From DASWLF01 sp963768765 (GTDB lineage Bacteria > Desulfobacterota > Desulfobaccia > Desulfobaccales > 0-14-0-80-60-11): 64,000 bases of DNA. The stretch covers positions 56,934 through 120,933 of the forward strand of contig CAVYJK010000023.1 in the NCBI GenBank assembly GCA_963768765.1, in the 5' to 3' direction. This document shows, piece by piece, positions 15,690 to 25,000 of this stretch. Under the pieces are notes generated by a model. It searched no databases, was not told the origin of the DNA, and worked only from the letters and a program-made list of their open reading frames with translations. The position numbers and the translations under genes were made by a program. Numbering within the stretch: the stretch's first letter is position 1; each line of letters begins with the position of its first letter.

Positions 15690-17111
15690 ATGTTTATTAA
15701 CAAGTCTCTCGGGATATTAACCCAATATAGCCGGTCGATCGCCATGATCCATAGATTATTGGACGGGGCTATCGTGTTGGCCCTCCTATTTTCGTTATGT
15801 CGGTATTTTGGGGTCCCCTTTGATACTATTTACTTTTATTTTGGACTTATCACCTTTCTGCTGACCCTGGCTATCTTTCAGTGGTCACGGTTATACCGCC
15901 CTTGGCGGGGAGCCAATTTACTTTACCTGGCGCGGCAGACTTTACTGGCTTGGATTATGGTCGTGGCCATCCTGGCTTGCCTGGGCTACCTGACGCAAAC
16001 TTCATCCCACTTTTCCCGGAAGGTAGTAATAACCTGGATAATGCTTACCCCAGTTGCTCTATTGGGGATGCGCATGGTGGTCTACAACTATTTGCGGTGG
16101 CACCGGTCCCGGGGCCACAATATCCGCACTGTGGTCATTGGTGGCGCCGGAAACTTAGGCATTGAGGTGGCAAAGAACATCATGGACCCCTGGCTCGGTA
16201 TGAGGTTTTTAGGGTTCTTTGATGATTTGAAAAAGGATGAGAAAGTCAAGCTTCATGCATCCCCTGAAAGAGACTACCCGATTTTGGGGGATCTGGACAA
16301 GATGGTGGGGTTTGTTAATAATCACGGGGTGGACATGGTTTATCTGGCCTTGCCCATGCGGGCCGAAGAACGCATCCGGGAGGTGATCGAGTCTCTTAAG
16401 GACACCACAGCCTCGGTATATTTAGTTCCCGACGTGATCGCCTTCTATCTTCTTCAAGGCAGCCTGAGCGACTTGCGGGGTATTCCAATCGTTTCCCTCT
16501 GGGAAACTCCGTTCATCGGCGTCAACGGCTTGCTGAAACGGGGCATGGACATCATTCTGGCCAGCCTCTTTATTCTGACCGCCTTGCCAATTATGGTGTT
16601 TTGTGCCGTTGGGGTGAAACTCTCGTCACCAGGGTCCATCATTTTCAAACAGCGGCGCTACGGGCTCGACGGGAAAGAAATCCTGGTCTATAAGTTCCGC
16701 ACCATGACGGTTTGTATAGATGGTCCCAACGTTCCCATTTCTGTGCGTAATGACCATCGTGTGACCCCCTTCGGCGCCTTTCTGCGCCGGCACAGCCTGG
16801 ATGAACTACCCCAGTTGTTCAACATTTTGCTGGGCACCATGTCCGTCGTCGGGCCCCGTCCACATGCGGTTTCCCACAATGAACTTTACCGCAGCCTTAT
16901 TCCAGGGTATATGCTGCGTCACAAAGTGCGGCCAGGCTTAACCGGCTGGGCTCAGGTCAACGGCTGGCGCGGGGAAGCGGACTATCTGGAAAAGATGGAA
17001 AAGCGCTTGGAGTTCGACCTGGATTACCTGCGTCGCTGGTCTTTATGGCTGGACCTGAAGATCATTTTCAAGACCGTGTTTCTCGTCTTCAAGGATGAGC
17101 AAGCCTTATGA
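15690..17111 (+). CDS. Undecaprenyl-phosphate sugar phosphotransferase (WcaJ/EpsB-like)
   Basis: Initiates polysaccharide repeat synthesis by transferring a sugar phosphate to undecaprenyl phosphate at the inner membrane. 473 aa: four or five N-terminal membrane helices (about 20-130), a Rossmann-like CoA-binding-type domain (about 145-260; VVIGGAGNLGIEVAKN), then the catalytic bacterial sugar transferase domain from about residue 280: LLKRGMDIILASLFI, KQRRYGLDGKEILVYKFRTM, LDELPQLFNILLGTMSVVGP, RHKVRPGLTGWAQVNGWRGE. The start has GGAGG close upstream (15681-15686). It is the first intact gene after the GEMM-I riboswitch and stands alone on the plus strand. The exact sugar (Glc, Gal or similar) is not readable. 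Confidence 0.92.
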   Translation: MFINKSLGILTQYSRSIAMIHRLLDGAIVLALLFSLCRYFGVPFDTIYFYFGLITFLLTLAIFQWSRLYRPWRGANLLYLARQTLLAWIMVVAILACLGYLTQTSSHFSRKVVITWIMLTPVALLGMRMVVYNYLRWHRSRGHNIRTVVIGGAGNLGIEVAKNIMDPWLGMRFLGFFDDLKKDEKVKLHASPERDYPILGDLDKMVGFVNNHGVDMVYLALPMRAEERIREVIESLKDTTASVYLVPDVIAFYLLQGSLSDLRGIPIVSLWETPFIGVNGLLKRGMDIILASLFILTALPIMVFCAVGVKLSSPGSIIFKQRRYGLDGKEILVYKFRTMTVCIDGPNVPISVRNDHRVTPFGAFLRRHSLDELPQLFNILLGTMSVVGPRPHAVSHNELYRSLIPGYMLRHKVRPGLTGWAQVNGWRGEADYLEKMEKRLEFDLDYLRRWSLWLDLKIIFKTVFLVFKDEQAL

Positions 17112-17410
17112 GGTATGGTCACCGCGGCAGGTTCTCCTGACTCGTGAGGCTGTCAGGGCCTTTGAGGCGGTTGCGGCAACAATCGTTGGCGAATCTCCCG
17201 CAACCTTTGAGCCAGATCTGCAAGCCAACCCACCAGTCCCGGTTTTCTTTCAACATAGTAATTTGATAGATTTCCTTTGAATTTCCAGTCTGTTATCAAC
17301 CGGTGCTGATATCCTCATCTATGCCAGCACGGTCTTGTCGTTCCTCTTCCCCATCTGCTTCTGGTAAAAAGATATCGATCTTTTTGATGTCGTCGGCGTT
17401 AGTATAACTA

Positions 17411-17544
17411 GACCTCTGCGAAAATCTATGTTGGATAGCCGCCCCCGGCTGTCCATACCGTATATGGCCGCAGGCGAGGGCGCCTGCGCTACATCCTGAT
17501 TGAACAATAGCGGAATGGAATTTTCACAGAGCTCTCATAACTTC
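17411..17544. mobile_element. MITE-like element with inverted ends
   Basis: About 134 bp bounded by imperfect inverted repeats: CTCTGCGAAAATC at 17414-17426 and the complement of CTCTGTGAAAATT at 17518-17530, the right end continuing to 17544. Inside are two small hairpins (AGCCG-CCCC-CGGCT; GCAGGCG-AGGG-CGCCTGC at 17470-17487). No coding capacity. The GCAGGCG hairpin with the following CGCTACATCC, and one outer end, recur at 60802-60920. It lies in the 646-bp gap between the sugar transferase and the beta-helix gene, in which I see no gene. Confidence 0.55.
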
Positions 17545-17757
17545 CGCCGCTGGGCGGGGAAAAGGGACACCATATGCTTCCTTTCCGGTGGGTCTGGGCA
17601 TGGATCACGGTTAGGTGGCGAAAGGCCGGATTGGTGAATGCTTCCCAAAGCAGGTCGGATAGCTTCTCCTTGAGACAACTGCATTACCTGTGCTGGTATA
17701 TTCTTGCCTGTTTTCGTTATATGAAACATATCAACCCAAGGAGGGTGACGAAAAGAG

Positions 17758-19935
17758 ATGATCCAAGCTCTTTTTGCTTTACTGGGGGTGTTAGTCCTGG
17801 TTACTCAGGTAGCGGCCGCACCCTGGACGTCCAACAACTTTTTCTATAAACCCAGTTTGGGGGCCCGAGGGGCCGAAGAGAAGGCAAAGTTTGACTCCGG
17901 ATTAGATCGGGTGGATACCCGGTTGGGGAATGAGAAATGGCTCAATGACCCTGCCTATGGCGGTAATCTTCGGACAGCTATCGGAGCCCTGGCAAGCACT
18001 TCCACGGTTTTAAGCATTCCTCCCGGCACTTGGGCAATCTCGGCGGATTTGATTGTTCCTGCCAACATTACGTTAAAATTGGTGCATGGGGCGGTATTCT
18101 CCATTGGCGATGCCGCCACCCTGACTATAAATGGCATTATAGAGGCAGGACACTACCAAATCTTCTCCTGCTCTGGGACCGGCAAGGTGGTCTTCGGCAC
18201 CGGCAGCATCCAGGAAGCCCACCCCAAATGGTGGTATGCCGGCGGCGGGGATTGGAGCGCCGCCTTCCAGTCCGCCGCCGATTCGGTGGCCCAGGTGGGC
18301 CGGGCTTCTGGAGCCGGAGTCAACCGCAACACCGGCGGGGTCATCCGGCTGGTGGCCGGCGCCTACACTCTGAACTCCACCGTCACCGTCTACGAAGCCA
18401 TGTCCGTCTTGGGGGCGGGCCAGGAGAGCACCCATCTCACCTATACCGGCACCGGCCCGGCCTTCAATTTCACGGCCCACGGCGGCTGGAACACCATGGG
18501 GCCACGCTTCAAGGGATTCACCCTCTCTTGCTCAGGGGCTTCTGCCTGTGGTCTCAGAATAGGCGACCCTAAGACGGATATATTGAATACGGTCCACGAC
18601 AACACGGCCCTGTATCCTCTGGCAGAGGACATTCTTTTCCTGGGCGGTTACACCAACCCTTTTGCCATCCAATGGAATGTGACCTTTGCCGGAAGAATCA
18701 GAGATTGCGGTTTTTCCCGGTTCATTCGCCAGATAGATTTCCATGGCTCCGACGAGAATATTATTGAAGGTAACCGTTTTTCAGAAGGAGAAGTTCAGGT
18801 CGCCATCGATGCCGGGTTTCCCATCGAGGGAATGACCGCGGGCAATCCCACCGTCGTGACCTGGACCGGGCACGGGCTGACCACCGGCAAGAAAGTCGCC
18901 CTCTTTGCCATGAAGCAGGCCAACTGGGTGAATTACAACGGCTATGGTTACTATGCCGTGACCAAAATCGATGACGACCATTTCTCCCTGGCCTTTGATT
19001 CCACCACCTGGGGGGCCTATAACGCCAGCACCGATCCGGGTCTCATCAGCTATGAATACTGGTCCGGGAGCCGCAACCGCATCATTAATAATTCTTTCCT
19101 GGTCCCCACAAACGGGGCTCTGGCCTTCATCCTCTCCGGCGATGCCCAGCCCTGGATTTGCCACAATTTCTTTGAAAACTACCTCTCCTACGGCACCACG
19201 AATTACATCGTCAAGTTCCTGCCGAGGACCGGGAATATCACCCTGAACAACAATTCTCTGGAAATAGGCACCGGGGCAACGACCCTCGGCTCCTTCGATT
19301 TTGGCAGCGCCAATTACTGGACTGCGGGCGGGTTAAATTCCATCCAGTGTCTGGGTAATAGCCCGATAGCCTGCAGCGGTTATGATCTGTTGCCGGCCAA
19401 TTTCAATTTTTCAGGACGCAGTATCCGGTTTTTCAATAAATTTTCCGGCTACCGATTTAAGCTGGTGCATCAAGGCAACGCCCAGCCCATTGACGACAGC
19501 TTTCCTTTCAACAGCCAGGAGCGGCAGACCTGGCCGGGCAACACCGCCTTTGTGGGCGGCCTGGATTATCCCGGCCTCACCAATGAGCCCACCAATGGCA
19601 AGATATGGGTGCCCGAGGTGGGGGCCTGGGAGATCGCTTATCCCACCGCCACCAAAGCCGATACCTTGCTCAGTTGGCTCCATACCGGGGTCAACGGCAC
19701 GGTTTCCATCATGATTGAAGCCAAGGCCGGTGTAACCAGCCAGCAGGTGAAGGTGGAACGCCTGAACGGCGAGGTCACCGGCGCTACCGCTACCCAGGCC
19801 CTCACCACCTCCTGGGCCTGGTATAAGGTCTTTACCGGCGCGGCGGTGACCGACTTGGGCATTAACCTCTGGAATGATGACACTACCCACAACGGGGCGG
19901 TTTACCTGCGGCGAGTGGTGGCGACTTATGATTAA
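17758..19935 (+). CDS. Secreted right-handed beta-helix protein (pectate-lyase-3-like)
   Basis: 725-aa exported protein. Signal peptide at residues 1-21 (ALFALLGVLVLVTQVAAA). The region from about 55 to 480 has the short repeating strands and Asn/Gly turns of a right-handed parallel beta-helix, including GGVIRLVAGAYTLNSTVTVY and NIIEGNRF. A C-terminal beta-sandwich (about 620-725) resembles a carbohydrate-binding jelly roll. AAGGAGGGTG precedes the ATG. Such proteins near exopolysaccharide operons often cleave or epimerise the polymer, or act as structural/phage-tail-like adhesins; catalytic residues cannot be assigned. It is transcribed toward the minus-strand sugar-nucleotide genes. Confidence 0.72.
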   Translation: MIQALFALLGVLVLVTQVAAAPWTSNNFFYKPSLGARGAEEKAKFDSGLDRVDTRLGNEKWLNDPAYGGNLRTAIGALASTSTVLSIPPGTWAISADLIVPANITLKLVHGAVFSIGDAATLTINGIIEAGHYQIFSCSGTGKVVFGTGSIQEAHPKWWYAGGGDWSAAFQSAADSVAQVGRASGAGVNRNTGGVIRLVAGAYTLNSTVTVYEAMSVLGAGQESTHLTYTGTGPAFNFTAHGGWNTMGPRFKGFTLSCSGASACGLRIGDPKTDILNTVHDNTALYPLAEDILFLGGYTNPFAIQWNVTFAGRIRDCGFSRFIRQIDFHGSDENIIEGNRFSEGEVQVAIDAGFPIEGMTAGNPTVVTWTGHGLTTGKKVALFAMKQANWVNYNGYGYYAVTKIDDDHFSLAFDSTTWGAYNASTDPGLISYEYWSGSRNRIINNSFLVPTNGALAFILSGDAQPWICHNFFENYLSYGTTNYIVKFLPRTGNITLNNNSLEIGTGATTLGSFDFGSANYWTAGGLNSIQCLGNSPIACSGYDLLPANFNFSGRSIRFFNKFSGYRFKLVHQGNAQPIDDSFPFNSQERQTWPGNTAFVGGLDYPGLTNEPTNGKIWVPEVGAWEIAYPTATKADTLLSWLHTGVNGTVSIMIEAKAGVTSQQVKVERLNGEVTGATATQALTTSWAWYKVFTGAAVTDLGINLWNDDTTHNGAVYLRRVVATYD

Positions 19936-20227
19936 TTATAGGTTGGTGGGGTTATTTTGAAGAGGTTCCTCAGCGTGGATGGCCGCGACGTCCCCGCTGA
20001 GTGACAGACGCCCGGGGAACGGTTAGGCGACGCAAATGAATGATTCTCACAGAAATGGTATGGATAAAATGAGGATTTGCGAGCCAAAGCCCTCGTCGAC
20101 AATTTAACTTCTAAGGGAGGAAATAAGACCACATCAAAATTGCGTCGGGGAGCGGCAGCATTTATTCAATCAAGCAGGATATGGTGTCACCGGAAATCCG
20201 TGGGTCATGGGAAGGAGTTGAAACGAT
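19936..20227. other. Convergent spacer with hairpin
   Basis: No gene seen between the beta-helix gene and fcl. CTCAGCG (19969-19975) pairs with CGCTGAG (19995-20001), possibly a terminator for the plus-strand gene although no T-run follows. Confidence 0.4.
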
Positions 20228-21172
20228 CTATCGGCCGGCCCAGCGGTTTTTTAAAAACCATTCATAAGTCTTCTTCAATCCTTCCTCTAACGTAGTTCGG
20301 GGTTGCCAGCCCATTTGGCTGAGGCGACTTGTGTCCAGTAATTTCCGGGGAGTTCCATCAGGGTAGGATTCATCGAATACGATCTCCCCGTGAAACCCCA
20401 CCACTTTTGCCACTCTACTAGCCAATTCCTTAACGGTCAGATCCCAGCCCATCCCTATATTGATAAGATCTTTCTGGTGATAATTTTCCATCAGGAAGAG
20501 GCACGCACTGGCAAGGTCATCTACATATAAAAATTCCCGCCGGACTTGGCCGGTTCCCCAGACTACCGCTCCCTTCTCCTTCCGGACATTGGCCTCTTGA
20601 AACCGGCGGATTAAGGCTGGGATAACATGGGAATCAAAGGGGTCAAAATTATCCCCAGGACCATAAAGGTTGGTAGGCATGACCGGAATGAAATCCGTGT
20701 TATATTGCCGGTTGTAACACTGGCACATGGTAATTCCTGCAATTTTGGCAACTGCATAGGCCTCATTGGTAGGTTCCAGTTTGCCCGTGAGAAGATATTC
20801 TTCCTTCATGGGCTGAGGGCAGTGTTTAGGATAAATACAGGAACTGCCCAAGAATATAACTCTCTTCACCTGGGTTACGTAAGCTTGGTGCAGAACATTG
20901 GTCTGGATCATAAGATTATCGTAAATGAATTCTGCCGGGTAGGTCATGTTGGCGTAAATTCCCCCAACTTTGGCAGCCGCCAGAAATAAATATTCAGGTC
21001 GTTCCTGGGCAAAAAAGGTCTGCACTGCTCTCTGGTCGCGCAGATCCAATTCCGAAGAACTCCGGTAAATCAGGTTCCGGAATCCTCGACTCATAAGCGC
21101 CCGCAGGATCGCCCCGCCAACCAGGCCCTGATGTCCGACTACATAGATCTTAGCTGTCTTTTCCATCTTCAC
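20228..21172 (-). CDS. fcl: GDP-L-fucose synthase
   Basis: Epimerase/reductase converting GDP-4-keto-6-deoxymannose to GDP-L-fucose. 314 aa short-chain dehydrogenase fold: NADPH motif VVGHQGLVGGAI (near residues 11-22), substrate/catalytic segments FLGSSCIYPKHCPQP and NEAYAVAKIAG with the Tyr-x-x-x-Lys pair, and the family-specific PTNLYGPGDNFDP. Length is normal. It follows gmd on the same strand after 113 bp, matching the pathway order. It is the final gene of the minus-strand polysaccharide array. Confidence 0.93.
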   Translation of the reverse strand: MKMEKTAKIYVVGHQGLVGGAILRALMSRGFRNLIYRSSSELDLRDQRAVQTFFAQERPEYLFLAAAKVGGIYANMTYPAEFIYDNLMIQTNVLHQAYVTQVKRVIFLGSSCIYPKHCPQPMKEEYLLTGKLEPTNEAYAVAKIAGITMCQCYNRQYNTDFIPVMPTNLYGPGDNFDPFDSHVIPALIRRFQEANVRKEKGAVVWGTGQVRREFLYVDDLASACLFLMENYHQKDLINIGMGWDLTVKELASRVAKVVGFHGEIVFDESYPDGTPRKLLDTSRLSQMGWQPRTTLEEGLKKTYEWFLKNRWAGR

Positions 21173-21285
21173 TTTTCCAAACTGTGGTTGACATTATCAG
21201 GAATCCTATCCACTGCCGGGTCATTGACCAGGGCAAGGTCCGACATCCTCAGTGGATGGAGAACTGCCGAATGATAGCCAGCTGC

Positions 21286-22350
21286 TCATTTAAGAGGGTG
21301 AGGTTGGTAAGGCTTGATTTTATCAGTCTGCCGCATCTGGCGAATTACATCTTGGCATTGCTGCATATCCATCAGTGCTTGTAAGTCAGCGTCCACCATG
21401 AGATGCACTAACTGTTTAAAAGTCACCCGGGGAGTCCAGCCGAGCTGCTCTCGCGCCTTCCGGGCATCCCCCAAGAGAAAGTCCACCTCGGTGGGCCGGA
21501 AGTAGCGGGGGTCAATTTTCACATACTGCCGCCAATCCAGGCCTGCATATGAAAAAGCCTCCTCGAGAAACTCCCGCACCGAATGGGACTCCCCGGTGGC
21601 TATGACAAAATCTTCAGGGGTATCTTGCTGCAGCATCAGCCACATAGCTTCAACGAAATCCGGGGCATAGCCCCAGTCCCGGCGAGCGTCTAAATTGCCC
21701 AGGTAGAGCTTATCCTGCAATCCCTGCTTAATACGGGCTACCGCCCGGGTAATCTTACGGGTTACGAAAGTCTCCCCCCGCCGCGGGGATTCGTGGTTGA
21801 AAAGAATGCCGTTTACGGCAAACATCCCGTAGGCTTCCCGGTAATTAAGGACCATCCAGTGGGCATAAAGCTTGGCCGCGGCATAAGGACTGCGGGGCCT
21901 CATGACGGTTTCTTCATTTTGAGGAGGCGGTGAGGAGCCGAATAATTCGCTGGAGGAAGCCTGATAAAATCGGGTCTTGATGCCGCTGCGGCGCATGGCT
22001 TCCAAAAGCCTGGTTACCCCAAGACCTGTCACATCTCCGGTAAATTCCGGAATATCAAAACTGACCCGCACATGACTTTGGGCCGCCAGGTGATAAATTT
22101 CATCCGGTTGAAGGTTGTAAATTAGATGGCTGAGCTGTCCGGAATCGCTTAGGTCGCCATAATGCAAGAAAAACCGGGCTCCCTTCTCATGGGGATCGAC
22201 GTACAGATGATCGATGCGGCCGGTGTTAAAGGTGCTGGCCCTTCTGATGAGGCCATGCACTTCATATCCCTTTTTTAGAAGAAATTCCGCCAGATAGCTG
22301 CCATCCTGTCCGGTTACCCCGGTAACCAAAGCTTTTTTATTATTTTTCAT
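21286..22350 (-). CDS. gmd: GDP-mannose 4,6-dehydratase
   Basis: Makes GDP-4-keto-6-deoxy-D-mannose. 354 aa. NADP motif ALVTGVTGQDGSYLAEFLL at the N-terminus; YHLAAQSHVRVSFD; catalytic SSSELFG and SPYAAAKLYAHW (Tyr-x-x-x-Lys); LFNHESPRRGETFVTRKI; and LGNLDARRDWGYAPDFVEAMW, all diagnostic for Gmd. Its product feeds Fcl next door and could also feed the DegT aminotransferase at 35906-37039 to make a GDP-amino-deoxy sugar such as GDP-perosamine. Confidence 0.95.
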   Translation of the reverse strand: MKNNKKALVTGVTGQDGSYLAEFLLKKGYEVHGLIRRASTFNTGRIDHLYVDPHEKGARFFLHYGDLSDSGQLSHLIYNLQPDEIYHLAAQSHVRVSFDIPEFTGDVTGLGVTRLLEAMRRSGIKTRFYQASSSELFGSSPPPQNEETVMRPRSPYAAAKLYAHWMVLNYREAYGMFAVNGILFNHESPRRGETFVTRKITRAVARIKQGLQDKLYLGNLDARRDWGYAPDFVEAMWLMLQQDTPEDFVIATGESHSVREFLEEAFSYAGLDWRQYVKIDPRYFRPTEVDFLLGDARKAREQLGWTPRVTFKQLVHLMVDADLQALMDMQQCQDVIRQMRQTDKIKPYQPHPLK

Positions 22351-22527
22351 TGACTCTTTCTCATTCAGGGTGGATTTCGGTTAGGACGAATTAGGATTTG
22401 CGCTCAATTCGCTCCGGGTTTACCTTTAGAGTGCCATCTTTTAATATCCGACAAGTAATGCAAATTATCTTCAATTTTTACCGTATCAACCACTTGCACA
22501 GGGTATAAATTGCGTTCCAGGCGTTTT

Positions 22528-23847
22528 TCAACTTCCTGGAGGCTGTCGGTTTTTTTTCTCCGCGTCGGCGGGGCCCAAGTTCTTAACCTGTTTATAACTT
22601 GGCTGGCGCCTCCGGGAGCGACTGCCGGTCAAGCTATACAACATGTCTTCAAAGCTACTCAGGATGTCCTCTCGGTTTAGGTGGGCCTCAGCATAGGAGC
22701 GCCCCCGCAGGCCCATCTGTTCCCGGAGTTCTTTATCTCCCGCCAACTGCAGGATCGCCTGGGCCAAAGCCCGGCCATCACCAGGCGGGATCAGAATCCC
22801 CCCCTGGGAAGCGAGCGTAACCCTGGCCAATTCGGTCTCCATCTGGGCCGTGGCAATAAATGGACGGCCGGCGGCCATAATATTGGCCAACTTTGAGGGC
22901 ATTACCAAATCACTGGCTTCGCTTCTTTGGATCACGAGGTGGACATCTCCTGCCGCCAGGAACAAGGGGAAGCGCTCTTTGGATTGTAACGGTAAAAATG
23001 ACACGTTAGATAGTCCCAGGTTCCGCGCTTGTTCCAGAAGCCGGGGTTTCGCCGCCCCATCACCGGCCAGGATGTACCGGATGTCGGGTCTTTCCCCGGT
23101 TAAGCCGGCACTCTCTAAGATTATTTCCAGCCCCTGTTTCTCCCCCCAGCTTCCTGCATAAAGAACGAGGAGGTCAGAAGGATCTGCCAATTCCTTCCGG
23201 AGGCTATTATCCCTCGGGCCGGGGCGGATGTCTTCCAGGTCGGCCCAATTGGGAAATAAATGTAAGCGAGAAGCCGGCACCCCTTGATCAGATAGGCGGA
23301 TGGCCATACCGGAAGAGATAGTGCTGACCGCTTCAGCCCTGATCAGTAAGATGTGCTCCAATTTCTTTAGTAGGCCGAATAATCCGGGGACTCTGAGGAT
23401 GCCCAGCTGGTGCGCGGCGTCAACCTGAAGATCTTGCAGGTGAAAGACAAAAGGGATCCCCTGCCGCCGGGCCAGCGCTGATGATATTAAGCCTGACTGC
23501 AAGGGCGGGCAGATGGCAATCACTGCATCCCATTGGCTTCGGAAGATATAGGGCCACCAATAAAGGCAACTGGCCCCGAAGGAAAGCTCGTGGAGTAGCC
23601 GTTGCTTCCCGGTGACTTGGGCGGGGATATAGAGGGGGGCCCGCAGGACCTCCACCCCATCGAGCCACTCCCGCCTCCATTGCCCCCGGGAGGCAGGATG
23701 CGCTCGCCATTCCGGGTAGTAGGGAGGCGCGGCGAGCACGGTGACCTGGTGCCCCCGGGACGCCAGCCAGGCGCCCATCTCGCCTGAATAACGTCCGATG
23801 CCAATAAGTTCCGGGGCGTAATTCAATCCGTGAATCAGTAAACGCAA
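22528..23847 (-). CDS. Glycosyltransferase family 4, WcaI-like
   Basis: GT-B fold transferase. N-terminal domain LLIHGLNYAPELIGIGRYSG and GHQVTVLAAPPYYPEW is typical of the WcaI/colanic-acid group. The C-terminal nucleotide-sugar domain contains VLYAGSWGEKQGLEIILESA, FLPLQSKERFPLFLAAGDVH and the ADLVMPSKLANIMAAGRPFIA-type acceptor loop. The frame is open to 23910, but the family begins MRLLIHGLNYAPE-like, so TTG at 23847, 11 bp after the upstream stop, is preferred; this start is uncertain. The C-terminal 30 residues are basic and unordered. Confidence 0.85.
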   Translation of the reverse strand: MRLLIHGLNYAPELIGIGRYSGEMGAWLASRGHQVTVLAAPPYYPEWRAHPASRGQWRREWLDGVEVLRAPLYIPAQVTGKQRLLHELSFGASCLYWWPYIFRSQWDAVIAICPPLQSGLISSALARRQGIPFVFHLQDLQVDAAHQLGILRVPGLFGLLKKLEHILLIRAEAVSTISSGMAIRLSDQGVPASRLHLFPNWADLEDIRPGPRDNSLRKELADPSDLLVLYAGSWGEKQGLEIILESAGLTGERPDIRYILAGDGAAKPRLLEQARNLGLSNVSFLPLQSKERFPLFLAAGDVHLVIQRSEASDLVMPSKLANIMAAGRPFIATAQMETELARVTLASQGGILIPPGDGRALAQAILQLAGDKELREQMGLRGRSYAEAHLNREDILSSFEDMLYSLTGSRSRRRQPSYKQVKNLGPADAEKKNRQPPGS

Positions 23848-23857
23848 CCGTAAAACC

Positions 23858-24805
23858 TTAATCCAGCTTTGCCGTGACCAACAAACAATCGCCGGCCATC
23901 CGGCCATCAATTTTTTTAAGAAAAGGCTGAAAGAAAACCTTAGCAGCTAGCATCGCCCCGCCAACCAGGGGCGCCAAGCGCATAACGTCATTGGCACGTC
24001 CAGACTCAGTTCCCAATCTGGCACAAATGGATTGGGCCAGCCACAGGACAGGAGTGCAAGTATAGGCGTTTATTATGCGGTAAGAACATTGATTTAGCAA
24101 GTACTTTAAAGTTTCGGGATTGAAATGCCAGAGATGAAAGGGCACATGCCAGTTAATCCAGTGGCGTCCAAATAGTTGGCGCCAAAAGCTGGTGCCATTG
24201 GGGCAGGAAATCCAGAGCTCTCCCGCGGGCTGCAACAGACGCCTGACCTGCATAAGCATGGCCACCGGGTCCAGGCTATGCTCCAAGACATTGGAAAGCA
24301 CTACAACGTCATAGAGCCTTTCCGGAGCGAATTCGGCCAGAGGCACGGTGGATACCGAAAAACCTCGCTTCCGGGCCGCCGCGGCGGCTCGCTCATTAAT
24401 TTCCAATCCCTCCACCTGAAAGCCATTTTGGGCATAAAGGACCAGGCCTCGGCCTTCATTGCAGCCCACATCCAGCAGGCGTCCGCTTCCCTGGCGCAGA
24501 TGAAAGGAGATGTCCCCATCCCGGTTCAGCCAGAGCCGGTAGAGCCCGGAAGCCATAAATCGCTGTCTGAGCCTCCCGTAGGCGGTGCCCTCCACCCCGC
24601 CCCAGCCATAGAACCGCTCGTATAGTTCCTTCAGCTCCCTTTCCGTCGGCCGGGGCCGGGTTTGCTCCAGGCCACAGGAACGGCACTTAACCACGTCATA
24701 AGTGCCCGGGGCCCCAAAACGGTCGTCCACAAGGTCGGTCAGGACCGGCTCGCACTTCTCACCACAAATCAAACACCCCGGAGATTTCATTGCCTGCTCG
24801 TTCAT
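23858..24805 (-). CDS. SAM-dependent methyltransferase with N-terminal zinc motif
   Basis: 315 aa. N-terminal Cys pairs (CLICGEKC and CRSCGLEQTRPRP) form a probable zinc ribbon, as in sugar C-methyltransferase-like proteins of polysaccharide clusters. A class I methyltransferase domain follows: LLDVGCNEGRGLVLYAQNGF (motif I), VEGLEINERAAAAARKRGF, VVVLSNVLEHSLDPVAMLMQV, LWISCPNGTSFW. The C-terminal region is hydrophobic. Probably methylates a nucleotide sugar or glycan; the acceptor is unknown. It is preceded by a remnant of another methyltransferase. Confidence 0.82.
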   Translation of the reverse strand: MNEQAMKSPGCLICGEKCEPVLTDLVDDRFGAPGTYDVVKCRSCGLEQTRPRPTERELKELYERFYGWGGVEGTAYGRLRQRFMASGLYRLWLNRDGDISFHLRQGSGRLLDVGCNEGRGLVLYAQNGFQVEGLEINERAAAAARKRGFSVSTVPLAEFAPERLYDVVVLSNVLEHSLDPVAMLMQVRRLLQPAGELWISCPNGTSFWRQLFGRHWINWHVPFHLWHFNPETLKYLLNQCSYRIINAYTCTPVLWLAQSICARLGTESGRANDVMRLAPLVGGAMLAAKVFFQPFLKKIDGRMAGDCLLVTAKLD

Positions 24806-24814
24806 CGGTCTGGT

Positions 24815-24937
24815 TTAAAATTTTTCCAAGAATAGCACTGGAACGTTATCTTCCCATCTTTCCGGCTTACGGCCCACGACCAATAAGAAGGGAGTGAGGT
24901 TCTTTACCGGCAGTGGGCGCATCTCAAGATAATAATG
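24815..24937 (-). pseudogene. C-terminal remnant of a methyltransferase paralogue
   Basis: On the minus strand the last roughly 40 codons read ..YLEMRPLPVKNLTPFLLVVGRKPERWEDN.. then a stop at 24815-24817. This is clearly homologous to the end of the intact methyltransferase at 27033-27887 (YEIVTLPIKNLTPFLIVVARKPEKS). The rest of that gene is missing, so this is a deletion remnant downstream of the GT-C gene, mirroring the arrangement upstream of it. Confidence 0.72.
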
Positions 24938-25000
24938 ACATATCTTCTAGATAAAGTTCCTTTGAATCCATTAGGTGCATAAAAGACCCATACCTTCCTT

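Noticed and set aside
17095..17280. 61-codon plus frame overlapping the end of the sugar transferase gene
   Set aside because: No ribosome site, no recognisable content, followed by MITE-like DNA.
17690..17705. Possible sigma-54 promoter (TGCTGG...CTTGCC) before the beta-helix gene
   Set aside because: GG to GC spacing is 9, not the required 10.
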